Assembly (NCBI GenBank): GCA_051877575.1
Contig: JBJEJA010000044.1
Coordinates: 1-64,000 of the forward strand
Direction of reading: 5' to 3'
Length of the DNA: 64,000 nucleotides
Source: UBA2882 sp051877575
GTDB taxonomy: Bacteria; Bacillota; Clostridia; Lachnospirales; Lachnospiraceae
The position numbers were made by a program, and so were the translations under genes. The notes under the pieces are model-generated. The model was not told the origin of the DNA. It made no database searches and saw only the letters and a list, made by a program, of their open reading frames with translations. This document shows, piece by piece, positions 49,746 through 58,651 of the stretch (positions are counted from its first letter, which is position 1; each line of letters starts with the position of its first letter).

Positions 49746-50933
49746 TTACAGATTTTCAAAATCTCTTTCATTATATTTTGCCAGAAGATCCTGAATCTTC
49801 TGGGTCGGTGTCAGGACATTGCCCATGGACAGGTCGTGGTTCATAAAGTCAATGATGCTGGCAGTAAATTTACTCATATCGGCTTCTACAAAATAGGGCT
49901 TATCCTTGATCTCGGGCGGGAGATAAGTCAGATTGGTAACAACCACACGGTCAAAATATTTTTTGGCATAAGCATCATCAAAAGCTTTTAACCCTTCCGT
50001 AAATAAACCAAAGGTACAGCAGATGAATACCCGCTTTGCGCCCATCTGTTTCAGTTGCTTCGCAGTATCGATCATGCTGCCGCCGGAAGCAATCATATCA
50101 TCAATGATAATCACATCTCTGCCCTGAATGTTATCGCCCAGAAATTCGTGGGCAACAATCGGGTTTTTGCCGTTAACCACTTTGGAATAATCACGGCGTT
50201 TATAAAACATACCTGTATCAACGCCCAGAACGGAAGAGAAGTAAACAGCGCGGTCCAAAGCACCTTCATCGGGACTGATCACGGTCATATGATCTTTATC
50301 GATGATCAAATCTTTTTCATAACGGAGCAAAGATCGGATAAACTGATAAGGTGGGGTGAAATTATCAAAGCCGCAGAGTGGTGTTGCATTTTGGACTCTC
50401 GGATCATGGGCATCAAAAGTGATGAAATTGCTGACACCCATTTGGCTTAATTCTTTCAGCGCATAAGCGCAGTCCAGAGATTCTCTGGTGCTTCTCTTGT
50501 GCTGACGACCTTCGTATAAGAACGGCATGATCACATTGATGCGGTGTGCTTTGCCGTTGCATGCGGCAATCAGTCTTTTCAGATCCTGATAGTGGTCATC
50601 GGGAGATTTGTGGTTTTCATAGCCGTTTACGGTATAGGTCAGGCTGTGATTACACACATCTACCATAATGAAAAGATCTTTACCGCGGATCGATTCGTTT
50701 AAAATCGCTTTTCCTTCTCCGGAGCCAAAACGCGGACAGACAGCGTTCACCAGATAATTGTCTTCGGAATAGCCCTGAAAAGCGGGATCATTTTTTAAGT
50801 CATTGTGTACATTTGCGCGGAAATCCACCAGATAATCATTGACCATTCTGGCAAAATCAATACAGCTATCGGTTGCAATGATCTTCAGGGGAGCCACCGG
50901 CATGGCATTTTCAAGTACTGATAAATTAGGCAT
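49746..50933 (-). CDS. prs: ribose-phosphate pyrophosphokinase (PRPP synthase)
   Basis: A 395-residue enzyme making PRPP from ribose-5-phosphate and ATP for nucleotide, His and Trp synthesis. Features: LFIMVDVCNHS, INVIMPFLYEGRQHKRSTRESL (core FLYEGRQHKR, the ATP/catalytic loop), FDAHDPRVQN, and the PRPP loop DVIIIDDMIASGGSM (~285). It is ~80 residues longer than the usual Prs (315) because of insertions and an extended C-terminus; such long forms occur in Lachnospiraceae. GGAGG 5 bases before the ATG. Its promoter is interlocked with that of the divergent DUF512 gene. Confidence 0.93.
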   Translation of the reverse strand: MPNLSVLENAMPVAPLKIIATDSCIDFARMVNDYLVDFRANVHNDLKNDPAFQGYSEDNYLVNAVCPRFGSGEGKAILNESIRGKDLFIMVDVCNHSLTYTVNGYENHKSPDDHYQDLKRLIAACNGKAHRINVIMPFLYEGRQHKRSTRESLDCAYALKELSQMGVSNFITFDAHDPRVQNATPLCGFDNFTPPYQFIRSLLRYEKDLIIDKDHMTVISPDEGALDRAVYFSSVLGVDTGMFYKRRDYSKVVNGKNPIVAHEFLGDNIQGRDVIIIDDMIASGGSMIDTAKQLKQMGAKRVFICCTFGLFTEGLKAFDDAYAKKYFDRVVVTNLTYLPPEIKDKPYFVEADMSKFTASIIDFMNHDLSMGNVLTPTQKIQDLLAKYNERDFENL

Positions 50934-50991
50934 TGTATCCTCCGTATCTGTCGGCTTTGGATACCGGCAAAGATAAATTTCTTACTCACTT

Positions 50992-51020
50992 AATTTATCA
51001 TTCTGCTAGTGACACGTCAA
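50992..51020 (-). promoter_or_regulatory. prs promoter (minus strand)
   Basis: On the minus strand: TTGACG (51015-51020), 17-base spacer, TAAATT (50992-50997). It overlaps the plus-strand promoter at 51009-51037. Confidence 0.65.
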
Positions 51021-51037
51021 GGAATTTCTAGTAGAAT
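51009..51037 (+). promoter_or_regulatory. promoter of the DUF512-der-plsY-gpsA operon
   Basis: GTGACA (51009-51014), 17-base spacer, TAGAAT (51032-51037). It shares the same 12 bases with the opposite promoter. Confidence 0.55.
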
Positions 51038-51055
51038 GGATAAGAAGGAGTTGTT

Positions 51056-52399
51056 ATGAAAAAAGTAGAACACATTGTAAAAACAATAGAGCCGGACAGT
51101 ATTGCGGAAGAAATGGAAATTGCGCCGGGAGATATTTTATTACAGATCAACGGTCAGGATATTGAAGATATTTTTGATTATCAATATCTGATACAGGATG
51201 AATATATAGAAGTATTGGTACAGAAGCCTGACGGGGAAGAATGGCTTTTGGAAATTGATAAGGACGAGCAGGAAGATCTGGGAATTGAATTTGAAAACGG
51301 TCTGATGGATGAATACCGTTCCTGCCATAATAAATGTATTTTCTGCTTTATTGATCAGATGCCCAAAGGAATGCGGGATACGCTTTATTTTAAAGATGAC
51401 GATTCCAGACTTTCTTTTTTGCAGGGCAATTACGTGACTCTGACCAACATGTCGGATCATGATGTGAGCCGGATCATTAAATATCATCTGGAGCCGATCA
51501 ATATTTCTTTTCAGACAATGAATCCCGAACTTCGTTGCAAGATGTTGAACAATCGTTTTGCGGGGGAAGCGTTGAAAAAGGTGGATGCGTTTTATGAAGC
51601 CGGCATTGCCATGAATGGGCAGATTGTTCTGTGCAAGGGAATCAATGACGGAGAAGAACTGGATTTCAGTATCCGTGAACTGATCAAATATCATCCATAT
51701 CTGGAAAGTGTTTCCGTGGTGCCTGTGGGATTGTCCAAATTCAGGGAAGGGCTGTATCCGTTGGAGCCTTTTCAAAAGGAAGATGCGGAAAATGTCCTGG
51801 AGATCATTCATAAATGGCAGAAATATATGTATGATAAATATGGGACACATTTTATTCATGCCAGTGATGAATGGTATCTTCTGGCAGAGGAGCCTTTGCC
51901 GCCGGAGGAAAACTATGACGGCTACCTGCAGCTGGAAAACGGTGTGGGCATGCTGACTTTGTTGAAGACAGAGTTTAGAGAGGCTTTGGAAGAAGAAATA
52001 GCAAAAGCAAACGGAAAGCCGGATGAGAGTAAGTGTGAAGAATTGACCCTTGTGACGGGAAAGTTAGCATATGCTACCATTAAGGAACTGGCGGATGAAC
52101 TGATGAAGTGGTTTCCGGGGATGCAGCTTCATGTAGTACCCATTACCAATGAATTCTTTGGGGAAATGATTACCGTTTCCGGACTTCTGACAGGACAGGA
52201 TATCATCGCTCAGCTAAAAGGGAAGCATTTGGGAACGAGAATTTTGCTGCCGCAGAATGTATTGAGGAGCGGGGAAAATTATTTTCTGGATGATATTACG
52301 CTGCCGCAGATGGAAGAAACTTTACAAGTCAGGGCAGATATTGTAAAATCAAGCGGGCAGGATTTTGTCCGTGCAATTCTTTATGGGTCGGAAGCATAA
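51056..52399 (+). CDS. PDZ-like, radical-SAM, DUF512 protein
   Basis: A 447-residue protein. Residues ~1-65: PDZ-like domain (IAEEMEIAPGDILLQINGQ). Then a radical SAM motif C-x3-C-x2-C in CHNKCIFCFIDQMPKGMR (Cys 90, 94, 97) and a barrel, then C-terminal DUF512 (GYLQLENGVGMLTLL, VTGKLAYATIKEL). The family (YtxM/CD-like 'Fe-S oxidoreductase') is common in Clostridia next to der, plsY and gpsA; its reaction is unknown. AAGGAG precedes the ATG. First gene of the operon. Confidence 0.9.
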   Translation: MKKVEHIVKTIEPDSIAEEMEIAPGDILLQINGQDIEDIFDYQYLIQDEYIEVLVQKPDGEEWLLEIDKDEQEDLGIEFENGLMDEYRSCHNKCIFCFIDQMPKGMRDTLYFKDDDSRLSFLQGNYVTLTNMSDHDVSRIIKYHLEPINISFQTMNPELRCKMLNNRFAGEALKKVDAFYEAGIAMNGQIVLCKGINDGEELDFSIRELIKYHPYLESVSVVPVGLSKFREGLYPLEPFQKEDAENVLEIIHKWQKYMYDKYGTHFIHASDEWYLLAEEPLPPEENYDGYLQLENGVGMLTLLKTEFREALEEEIAKANGKPDESKCEELTLVTGKLAYATIKELADELMKWFPGMQLHVVPITNEFFGEMITVSGLLTGQDIIAQLKGKHLGTRILLPQNVLRSGENYFLDDITLPQMEETLQVRADIVKSSGQDFVRAILYGSEA

Positions 52400-52431
52400 A
52401 AAGACCTATTGTTTAAGAACAGGAGAAAGTA

Positions 52432-53772
52432 ATGAGCAATCAAAAAGGAAAGCCTATCGTAGCTGTGGTAGGCAGACCCAATGTAGGAAAATCAACATTA
52501 TTTAATGCTTTGGCCGGTTCCATGATTTCAATCGTCAAAGATACACCTGGTATTACCAGAGACCGCATTTATGCGGATGTGACATGGCTGAACTACAATT
52601 TTACCCTGATTGATACGGGCGGTATTGAACCGGAGTCAAAGGATGTTATATTATCACAAATGCGGGAGCAGGCACAGATCGCCATTGATACTGCCGATGT
52701 GATTTTATTTATGGTGGATGTCAAACAGGGGCTGGTGGATGCGGATTCAAAGGTGGCGGATATGCTGCGCCGTTCCCATAAGCCGGTTTTGCTGGTGGTA
52801 AATAAGGTGGACAATTTCCAGAAAATGATGGCGGATGTCTATGAGTTTTACAATCTGGGTATTGGTGATCCCCACGCAATTTCCGCGGCCAATCAGATGG
52901 GAATCGGAGATCTGTTGGATGAAGTGATCGCCCTCTTTCCGGAAAGCAACGGCGAGGAAGAGGAAGATGACAGACCGAAGGTTGCAATCGTTGGAAAGCC
53001 GAATGTGGGCAAAAGCTCCATAATTAATAAACTGATCGGTGAAAATAGGCTGATCGTATCGGATATTGCGGGAACAACCAGAGATGCGGTGGATACTCCG
53101 GTAAAATACAACGGCAAAGAATATGTATTTATCGATACGGCAGGACTGAGAAGAAAGAATAAGATCAAAGAGGAACTGGAGCGGTACATGATCGTCCGTA
53201 CAGTCAGCGCCGTAGAGCGTGCCGATGTGGTGGTACTTGTCATTGATGCGGTAGAAGGCGTTACCGAGCAGGATGCCAAGATTGCCGGAATTGCCCATGA
53301 AAGAGGAAAGGGCATGATTATTGCGGTTAATAAATGGGATGCCATTGAGAAAAACGATAAGACGATTTACCGGTTTACGGAAAAGGTTCGCAATACACTT
53401 TCCTTTATGCCTTATGCGGAACTGATCTTTATTTCTGCAAAAACCGGTCAGAGATTGAATAAATTGTATGAGACCATCGATATGGTGATTGAAAATCATT
53501 CCCTGCGCGTGGCAACAGGTGTACTGAATGAAATTATGACCGAGGCAGTGGCATTACAGCAGCCGCCTTCGGACAAAGGAAAGCGTTTGAGGCTGTATTA
53601 TATTACACAGGTTTCCGTAAAACCGCCGACCTTTGTGATATTTGTCAATGATAAGGAACTGATGCATTTTTCTTATCAGAGGTATATTGAGAATAAGATC
53701 AGAGAAGCCTTTGGCTTTAAAGGAACGCCGCTTCACTTCATTATCAGGGAGCGGAAGGATAAAGATGCATAA
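52432..53772 (+). CDS. der: ribosome-associated GTPase Der (EngA)
   Basis: A 446-residue protein with two GTPase domains for 50S assembly. First: GRPNVGKSTLFN (~13), DTGGIEP, NKVD. Second: GKPNVGKSSIIN (~187), DTAGLRRKNK, NKWD. C-terminal KH-like domain (~355-446) with FVIFVNDKELMHFSYQRY, core FVNDKELMHFSYQRY. The length is standard (B. subtilis 436). AGGAG 7 bases ahead. In operon with DUF512, plsY and gpsA. Confidence 0.97.
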   Translation: MSNQKGKPIVAVVGRPNVGKSTLFNALAGSMISIVKDTPGITRDRIYADVTWLNYNFTLIDTGGIEPESKDVILSQMREQAQIAIDTADVILFMVDVKQGLVDADSKVADMLRRSHKPVLLVVNKVDNFQKMMADVYEFYNLGIGDPHAISAANQMGIGDLLDEVIALFPESNGEEEEDDRPKVAIVGKPNVGKSSIINKLIGENRLIVSDIAGTTRDAVDTPVKYNGKEYVFIDTAGLRRKNKIKEELERYMIVRTVSAVERADVVVLVIDAVEGVTEQDAKIAGIAHERGKGMIIAVNKWDAIEKNDKTIYRFTEKVRNTLSFMPYAELIFISAKTGQRLNKLYETIDMVIENHSLRVATGVLNEIMTEAVALQQPPSDKGKRLRLYYITQVSVKPPTFVIFVNDKELMHFSYQRYIENKIREAFGFKGTPLHFIIRERKDKDA

Positions 53773-53794
53773 ATAAAAGAAAGAGGAAAGTAAC

Positions 53795-54445
53795 ATGATA
53801 CGTATTGTATGTTTGGCAATCGGTTATTGTTTTGGATTATTTCAGACAGCATTTATTTACGGTAAAATGCATGGGATTGATATCAGGGAACGAGGCAGCG
53901 GCAATTCCGGTACGACCAATGCCCTGAGAGTGCTCGGGAAAAAGGCCGGTCTGATCGTTTTCCTGGGGGATGCGCTGAAAGCGGTATTTGCCATGGCGCT
54001 GGTACATATTCTTTTTGTGGCAAAATATCCGGACATGGGGGCATTGCTCCGAATCTATGCGGGCGCCGGTGTGGTTCTGGGACATAATTTCCCTTTTTAT
54101 ATGGGCTTTAAAGGCGGGAAGGGGATTGCAGCAACCGGTGGTATGAGTCTCGGTATGGCATGGCAGTGTGTACTTGCCGTAGCGGCTACGTTTTTCGCAA
54201 TCTTTTTTGCAACCCATTATGTTTCCCTGGGTTCTTTATGTATGTATGTGGTTTTTGTGGTTGTTTTGGCAATTATGGGGCAGATGGGATGTTTCGGGAT
54301 GCCGCAGCCTTATCTGAATGAAATGTATGTGATTGCCATATTGTTGATGATCATGGCATTTGTGAGACACAGGGGTAATATTTCCCGATTGATTCACGGA
54401 AATGAGAGAAAAACTTATTTGACAAAGAAAAATAAGGAGGACTAA
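53795..54445 (+). CDS. plsY: acyl-phosphate:glycerol-3-phosphate acyltransferase
   Basis: A 216-residue integral membrane enzyme, first acylation step of phospholipid synthesis. Motifs: GSGNSGTTNALRVLGKKAG (~29-47), LGHNFPFYMGFKGGKGIAA (~95-113). Five to seven hydrophobic segments. The C-terminus is slightly longer than usual, with a charged tail. AGAGGAAAG site; followed 4 bases later by gpsA, the gene making its substrate. Confidence 0.95.
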   Translation: MIRIVCLAIGYCFGLFQTAFIYGKMHGIDIRERGSGNSGTTNALRVLGKKAGLIVFLGDALKAVFAMALVHILFVAKYPDMGALLRIYAGAGVVLGHNFPFYMGFKGGKGIAATGGMSLGMAWQCVLAVAATFFAIFFATHYVSLGSLCMYVVFVVVLAIMGQMGCFGMPQPYLNEMYVIAILLMIMAFVRHRGNISRLIHGNERKTYLTKKNKED

Positions 54446-54449
54446 GGGA

Positions 54450-55463
54450 ATGGCGAATTACAGTGTGATCGGCGCAGGAAGCTGGGGGACGGCGCTGGCA
54501 AGAGTTTTGGCGAAGAACGGACATCAGGTAACGGTGTGGTCCATTATGGAAGATGAAATTGCCATGCTGAAAGAAAAAAGAGAGCATGAGACAAAGCTTC
54601 CGGGGGTCAAACTGCCGGAGAACATAAATTTTACAACAGATCTGAAAGATGCCGTGGAGAATAAGGATATGCTGGTGCTGGCAGTTCCTTCTCCTTTTAC
54701 CAGAAGCACTTCCAAGTCCATGGCACCCTATGTGGCAGAAGGTCAGTTGATCGTCAATGTGGCAAAGGGAATTGAAGATGTCACCTACATGACGCTGACG
54801 GATATTATTGAGGAAGAAATTCCGCAGGCATTGGTGGCTGTATTATCCGGTCCGTCCCATGCGGAAGAAGTGGGAAAGGATATGCCCACAACACTGGTTG
54901 CGGGAGCCGCAAAAAAGGAAACGGCAGAATATATACAAAATGCATTCATGTGTGATTTTATCAGAGTTTATACAAGTCCCGATGTGCTTGGCATCGAGTT
55001 GGGCGGAGCTTTGAAAAATGTTGTGGCACTGGCGGCCGGAATTGCAGACGGATTGGGCTGCGGTGACAATACCAAAGCAGCACTGATCACCAGAGGAATC
55101 GCGGAAATTTCGAGATTGGGAGTTGCCATGGGAGGAAAAATCGAGTCCTTTACCGGACTGACCGGTATCGGCGATCTGATCGTAACCTGTTCCTCCAAAC
55201 ATTCCCGTAACCGCAGAGCCGGACAGCTGATCGGACAGGGTTATACCTATGAACAGGCAATGGATGAAGTCAAGATGGTAGTAGAAGGTGTTTATTCCGC
55301 TAAGGCAGCGGCAGGACTTGCAAAGAAGTATCACATTTCCATGCCGATCGTGCAGGAAGTAAATGAGATCCTTTTTGAAGGAAAACCTGCAACCGAAGCA
55401 GTGAAAGACCTAATGTTCAGAGATAAGAGGAGCGAAGCAAATTCCCTGACATGGGAAGAATAA
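54450..55463 (+). CDS. gpsA: glycerol-3-phosphate dehydrogenase [NAD(P)+]
   Basis: A 337-residue enzyme reducing dihydroxyacetone phosphate to glycerol-3-phosphate. NAD(P)-binding GAGSWGTALARVLAKNGH (~8-25), VNVAKGIE, SGPSHAEEVG, catalytic Lys in GGALKNVVALAAGI (~190), TGIGDLIVTCSSKHSRNR. AGGAGG ribosome site. Last gene of the DUF512-der-plsY-gpsA operon; a bidirectional terminator follows. Confidence 0.96.
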   Translation: MANYSVIGAGSWGTALARVLAKNGHQVTVWSIMEDEIAMLKEKREHETKLPGVKLPENINFTTDLKDAVENKDMLVLAVPSPFTRSTSKSMAPYVAEGQLIVNVAKGIEDVTYMTLTDIIEEEIPQALVAVLSGPSHAEEVGKDMPTTLVAGAAKKETAEYIQNAFMCDFIRVYTSPDVLGIELGGALKNVVALAAGIADGLGCGDNTKAALITRGIAEISRLGVAMGGKIESFTGLTGIGDLIVTCSSKHSRNRRAGQLIGQGYTYEQAMDEVKMVVEGVYSAKAAAGLAKKYHISMPIVQEVNEILFEGKPATEAVKDLMFRDKRSEANSLTWEE

Positions 55464-55484
55464 AAATAATAACAGCATAGAAAA

Positions 55485-55518
55485 ATCCCGGCTTTCGGAT
55501 GAAGGCCGGGATCTTTTT
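55485..55518. terminator. bidirectional terminator between gpsA and metF
   Basis: ATCCCGGCTTTC / GAAGGCCGGGAT stem with a 4-base loop; T-runs follow on both strands (CTTTTTAT on plus, TTTTTCTATG on minus). Confidence 0.92.
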
Positions 55519-55523
55519 ATAAA

Positions 55524-56381
55524 TTATCTTATCGCATTCACAATTTCTTCTGTAGTCTTTGGCTTATTCATGGAATAAATATGGATGCCGTCCGCACCAT
55601 ATTCCTGCAGATCCAAAATCTGTCTGATGGCGTAATCGATACCGGCTTTTCTCATATCCTCCGGATTGTCACCGTACTTAGCCAACAAATCGGAAAAGGC
55701 CTTCGGAATGGAAGTGCCGGATAAGGAAATGCTGGTGCCGACCTGTTTTACGGAAGTGATCGGCATGATACCCGCATGAATGGGAACGGTTATGCCGTTT
55801 GCCAGACAGTTTTCCTGAAAATCATAAAACACATCATTATTCATAAAAAGCTGTGTGATCAGAAAGTCACAGCCTGTATCAACTTTATCTTTGAGCCTTG
55901 CCAGATCTGCACGCTTACTCATGGCTTCAAAATGTTTCTCGGGATAGCAGGCTCCGGCAATATGCAGAGTGGTCCTGGATTTTAAATAAGCAATCAGTTC
56001 GTTGGCATAAGCGAAATCCCGGCTTTCATATTGTTCGTCGGTCATGTAGGCGGGACGGTCACCTCTTAAGGCGAGCACGTGATCTACGTTCGCATCTGCT
56101 AATTCGGCACAAACTCTGTCAATGTCTTCTTTTTTGTTTCCCACACAGGTCATATGGGCAAGCGCTTCAATGCCCAGAGTATTCTGGATATAAGAAGCAA
56201 TTTCTACCGTTTTCTTGGAACGGCTTCCGCCGGCACCGTAAGTGACGGATATAAAGGCGGGATTCAGCTTGCTGAGTTTATCCACAACAGCATATACGCC
56301 GTCGAATTCATCGTCCTTTTTGGGTGGAAAGATTTCAAAAGAAAGCGTGGGTTTCTTTTGGTTTAATGCACTGTTTATCAT
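55524..56381 (-). CDS. metF: methylenetetrahydrofolate reductase
   Basis: A 285-residue TIM-barrel flavoenzyme making 5-methyl-THF for methionine synthesis or the acetyl-CoA pathway. Family segments: SFEIFPPKKDDE (~15), VTYGAGGSRSKKTVEIA (~47-63), HMTCVGNKK, LALRGDRPA, GCDFLITQLFMNNDVFYDF (core DFLITQLF), PIHAGIMPI. AGGAG lies before the ATG. Its own promoter is clear. No SAM-riboswitch shape is visible in the ~50-nt leader. Confidence 0.95.
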   Translation of the reverse strand: MINSALNQKKPTLSFEIFPPKKDDEFDGVYAVVDKLSKLNPAFISVTYGAGGSRSKKTVEIASYIQNTLGIEALAHMTCVGNKKEDIDRVCAELADANVDHVLALRGDRPAYMTDEQYESRDFAYANELIAYLKSRTTLHIAGACYPEKHFEAMSKRADLARLKDKVDTGCDFLITQLFMNNDVFYDFQENCLANGITVPIHAGIMPITSVKQVGTSISLSGTSIPKAFSDLLAKYGDNPEDMRKAGIDYAIRQILDLQEYGADGIHIYSMNKPKTTEEIVNAIR

Positions 56382-56432
56382 GATTTTTTAAACTCCTGTT
56401 TTGTGTTTTTTTCTTGTGTTTCAAACGCTATT

Positions 56433-56461
56433 ATTGTATCATGATAGTAACTGCTTTGCAA
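56433..56461 (-). promoter_or_regulatory. metF promoter (minus strand)
   Basis: On the minus strand: TTGCAA (56456-56461), 17-base spacer, TACAAT (56433-56438). Confidence 0.7.
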
Positions 56462-56575
56462 ATTATATGGTTATCGGTTTTTTTGATTATCTGATATAGG
56501 ATTTTGCAATAGCGGAAGGATCAAAATAAGAGAATTATAAAAAATCAGGATAAATGAGGAAAGGAATCAAGACAC

Positions 56576-57388
56576 ATGGAAACAAATTTTCAATCCACCG
56601 CTGACTATGTTGCCAGCCCTGAATTGCTTGCAAGTGTAAATGTGGCAATCGCATTGGAAAAACCGTTATTGATCAAAGGAGAGCCCGGTACAGGCAAGAC
56701 AATGCTTGCCAAAGCGGTTGCAAATTCCCTTGGTAAGAAACTGATTATCTGGAATATCAAGTCCACAACCAAGGCGCAGGATGGCCTGTATATGTACGAT
56801 ACCATTCAGCGTCTGTATGACGGACAGTTCGGAGAAGAGGGCGTAGATGATATTTCCCGTTATATCAAGCTTGGGAAACTGGGAGAAGCTTTTGAAGAAG
56901 AGGAGCAGGTAATCCTGTTGATCGATGAGATTGATAAGGCGGATCTGGAGTTCCCCAATGACCTGTTGTGGGAGCTTGATCAGATGGAGTTTTATATTCA
57001 TGAGACAAAACGCACGGTTAAGGCAAAACAGAGACCTATCGTGATCATTACTTCCAATGCGGAAAAGGAATTACCGGACGCATTCCTGCGCCGCTGTATT
57101 TTCCATTATATCGATTTTCCGGATGAGGAACTGATGGAACAGATCGTCAGAACTCATTATCCGGATGTGGAGGCTAACTTATTGAAAAATGCCATGGACG
57201 TATTTTATCAGATTCGTTCCATCCGCGATATTCGCAAAAAACCGAGTACATCCGAATTGATCGACTGGATCAATGCACTTCAGATGAACGGCATTGAACC
57301 GGACAGGATCAGGGCGGAGCTTCCCTTTGTAGGTGTTGTAGTCAAAAAAGATGAAGATTTGGAGACGGTAAAACATTATGTTCAGTAA
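56576..57388 (+). CDS. MoxR-type AAA ATPase
   Basis: A 270-residue AAA+ ATPase. Walker A GEPGTGKTM (~36-44), Walker B LLIDEIDKAD (~120), sensor ITSNAEKELPDAFLRR (~158), and the SPDA-like family end. MoxR proteins act as chaperones that insert metals or remodel partners, nearly always with a VWA protein, which here overlaps by 11 bases. AGGAAAGGA lies 13 bases ahead. The partner target is unknown. Confidence 0.9.
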   Translation: METNFQSTADYVASPELLASVNVAIALEKPLLIKGEPGTGKTMLAKAVANSLGKKLIIWNIKSTTKAQDGLYMYDTIQRLYDGQFGEEGVDDISRYIKLGKLGEAFEEEEQVILLIDEIDKADLEFPNDLLWELDQMEFYIHETKRTVKAKQRPIVIITSNAEKELPDAFLRRCIFHYIDFPDEELMEQIVRTHYPDVEANLLKNAMDVFYQIRSIRDIRKKPSTSELIDWINALQMNGIEPDRIRAELPFVGVVVKKDEDLETVKHYVQ

Positions 57389-58586
57389 GTTCTTTTATGA
57401 ATTAAAAGCAAAAGGACTGGATGTGTCGTTAAGTGAATGGCTGACATTGCATAATGCGCTGGATCAGGGACTTGCCAACAGCTCCCTGACGGAATTTTAT
57501 TATTTGTCCCGCAGTATTCTAGTAAAGAGCGAAACGGATTTTGATAAATTCGATACCGCTTTTATGGAGCATTTCAAGGATGTGGAGAAGGATACCGAGG
57601 TGGGAGCCGAGATGCTGCGCTGGCTGGACAAATCCGAGGAAATGAAGGCACTTTTGGAAAAGGAAGAGAAAAAGTGGTTGGATACGCCTCAGGAAGAGAT
57701 TCAGGTTGACAAAGAGGATGTGGAGACCAAGTTCAAAGAACGTTTGCGCGATCAGGACAGCGAGCACAACGGCGGTAATTTCTGGATCGGCACCATGGGT
57801 AAGACCGCATTCGGTAACAGCGGCAACTTCGTTGGTGGCATCCGTGTGGGCGGAGCACCCGGTAACCAAAGCGCATTTGAGGTCATCGGAGCCAGAAAGT
57901 ACCGAGACTTCCGTAATGACAGGATTTTGGACAACAGACAATTCCAGACCGCATTCCGTAAGCTGAGGCAGTATTCTTCGAGATTGGATATTCCCAAGAC
58001 GGAGCTGGATTTGGACGGAACCATTGATAAGACCTGCAATAACGGCGGGCTTTTGGAAATCGTTATGGAAAAGCCGCGCAAAAATGCAGTCAAGCTGTTG
58101 CTGCTGATGGATTCCGGAGGAACGATGATTCCCTATACATCTTTAATGAACCGGCTGTTTCAGGCGGTCAATAAGTCCAATCATTTTAAAGATGTTAAAT
58201 GCTATTATTTCCATAACTGCATTTATTCCAAGCTCTATAAAACACCGGAATGTGAAAACGGTGACTGGGTGGATACGGAATGGATGTTCCGCAATCTGGA
58301 CAGTGATTATAAAGTGATCATTGTGGGAGATGCGGCGATGGCACCGGAAGAGCTGTATTCGGAGACCGGCAATTACCGGGGACCCAACGGCGGCCTTTCC
58401 GGTTGGGATTGGCTGAATCTGGTAAAGAAACATTATAAAAAGATTGTATGGATGAACCCGAAGATGTCACCGAGACCCGCACCCTGGCGAGAGGCGGAAA
58501 CGGCGATTCAAAAGCTGCTTCCCATGTATCTGTTATCCGTGGATGGTTTAAATGAGGCCATGGTTGAGCTGATGCGTAAGAAATAA
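57378..58586 (+). CDS. VWA (CoxE-like) protein, partner of the MoxR ATPase
   Basis: A 402-residue protein: helical N-terminal part (~1-120), a Gly/Asn-rich linker (~125-175), and a von Willebrand A-like domain (~230-400). The MIDAS is degenerate: DSGGTM (~248) in place of D-x-S-x-S, with a later DAAMAP. CoxE-like VWA proteins pair with MoxR for metal insertion or complex maturation. Starts within the last 11 bases of the MoxR gene, so translation is coupled. spoIVA follows 65 bases later with its own apparent promoter. Confidence 0.85.
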   Translation: MFSKFFYELKAKGLDVSLSEWLTLHNALDQGLANSSLTEFYYLSRSILVKSETDFDKFDTAFMEHFKDVEKDTEVGAEMLRWLDKSEEMKALLEKEEKKWLDTPQEEIQVDKEDVETKFKERLRDQDSEHNGGNFWIGTMGKTAFGNSGNFVGGIRVGGAPGNQSAFEVIGARKYRDFRNDRILDNRQFQTAFRKLRQYSSRLDIPKTELDLDGTIDKTCNNGGLLEIVMEKPRKNAVKLLLLMDSGGTMIPYTSLMNRLFQAVNKSNHFKDVKCYYFHNCIYSKLYKTPECENGDWVDTEWMFRNLDSDYKVIIVGDAAMAPEELYSETGNYRGPNGGLSGWDWLNLVKKHYKKIVWMNPKMSPRPAPWREAETAIQKLLPMYLLSVDGLNEAMVELMRKK

Positions 58587-58595
58587 AACAAATAG

Positions 58596-58624
58596 GAATG
58601 ATTAAAAATCCCTTTGCATATATT
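58596..58624 (+). promoter_or_regulatory. candidate sigma-E promoter of spoIVA
   Basis: GAATGAT (58596-58602, 5 of 7 to the sigma-E -35 K-M-A-T-A-T-T), exact 14-base spacer, CATATATT (58617-58624, 7 of 8 to C-A-T-A-C-A-n-T). No sigma-A pair fits here. Start point near 58632 leaves a ~20-nt leader with GGGGG. Confidence 0.6.
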
Positions 58625-58651
58625 TTACCAGTATATACAAGGGGGTTTTTT

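Noticed and set aside
56382..56575. SAM riboswitch or T-box in front of metF
   Set aside because: The leader after the promoter is only ~50 nt, A/T-rich and lacks the paired arms expected.
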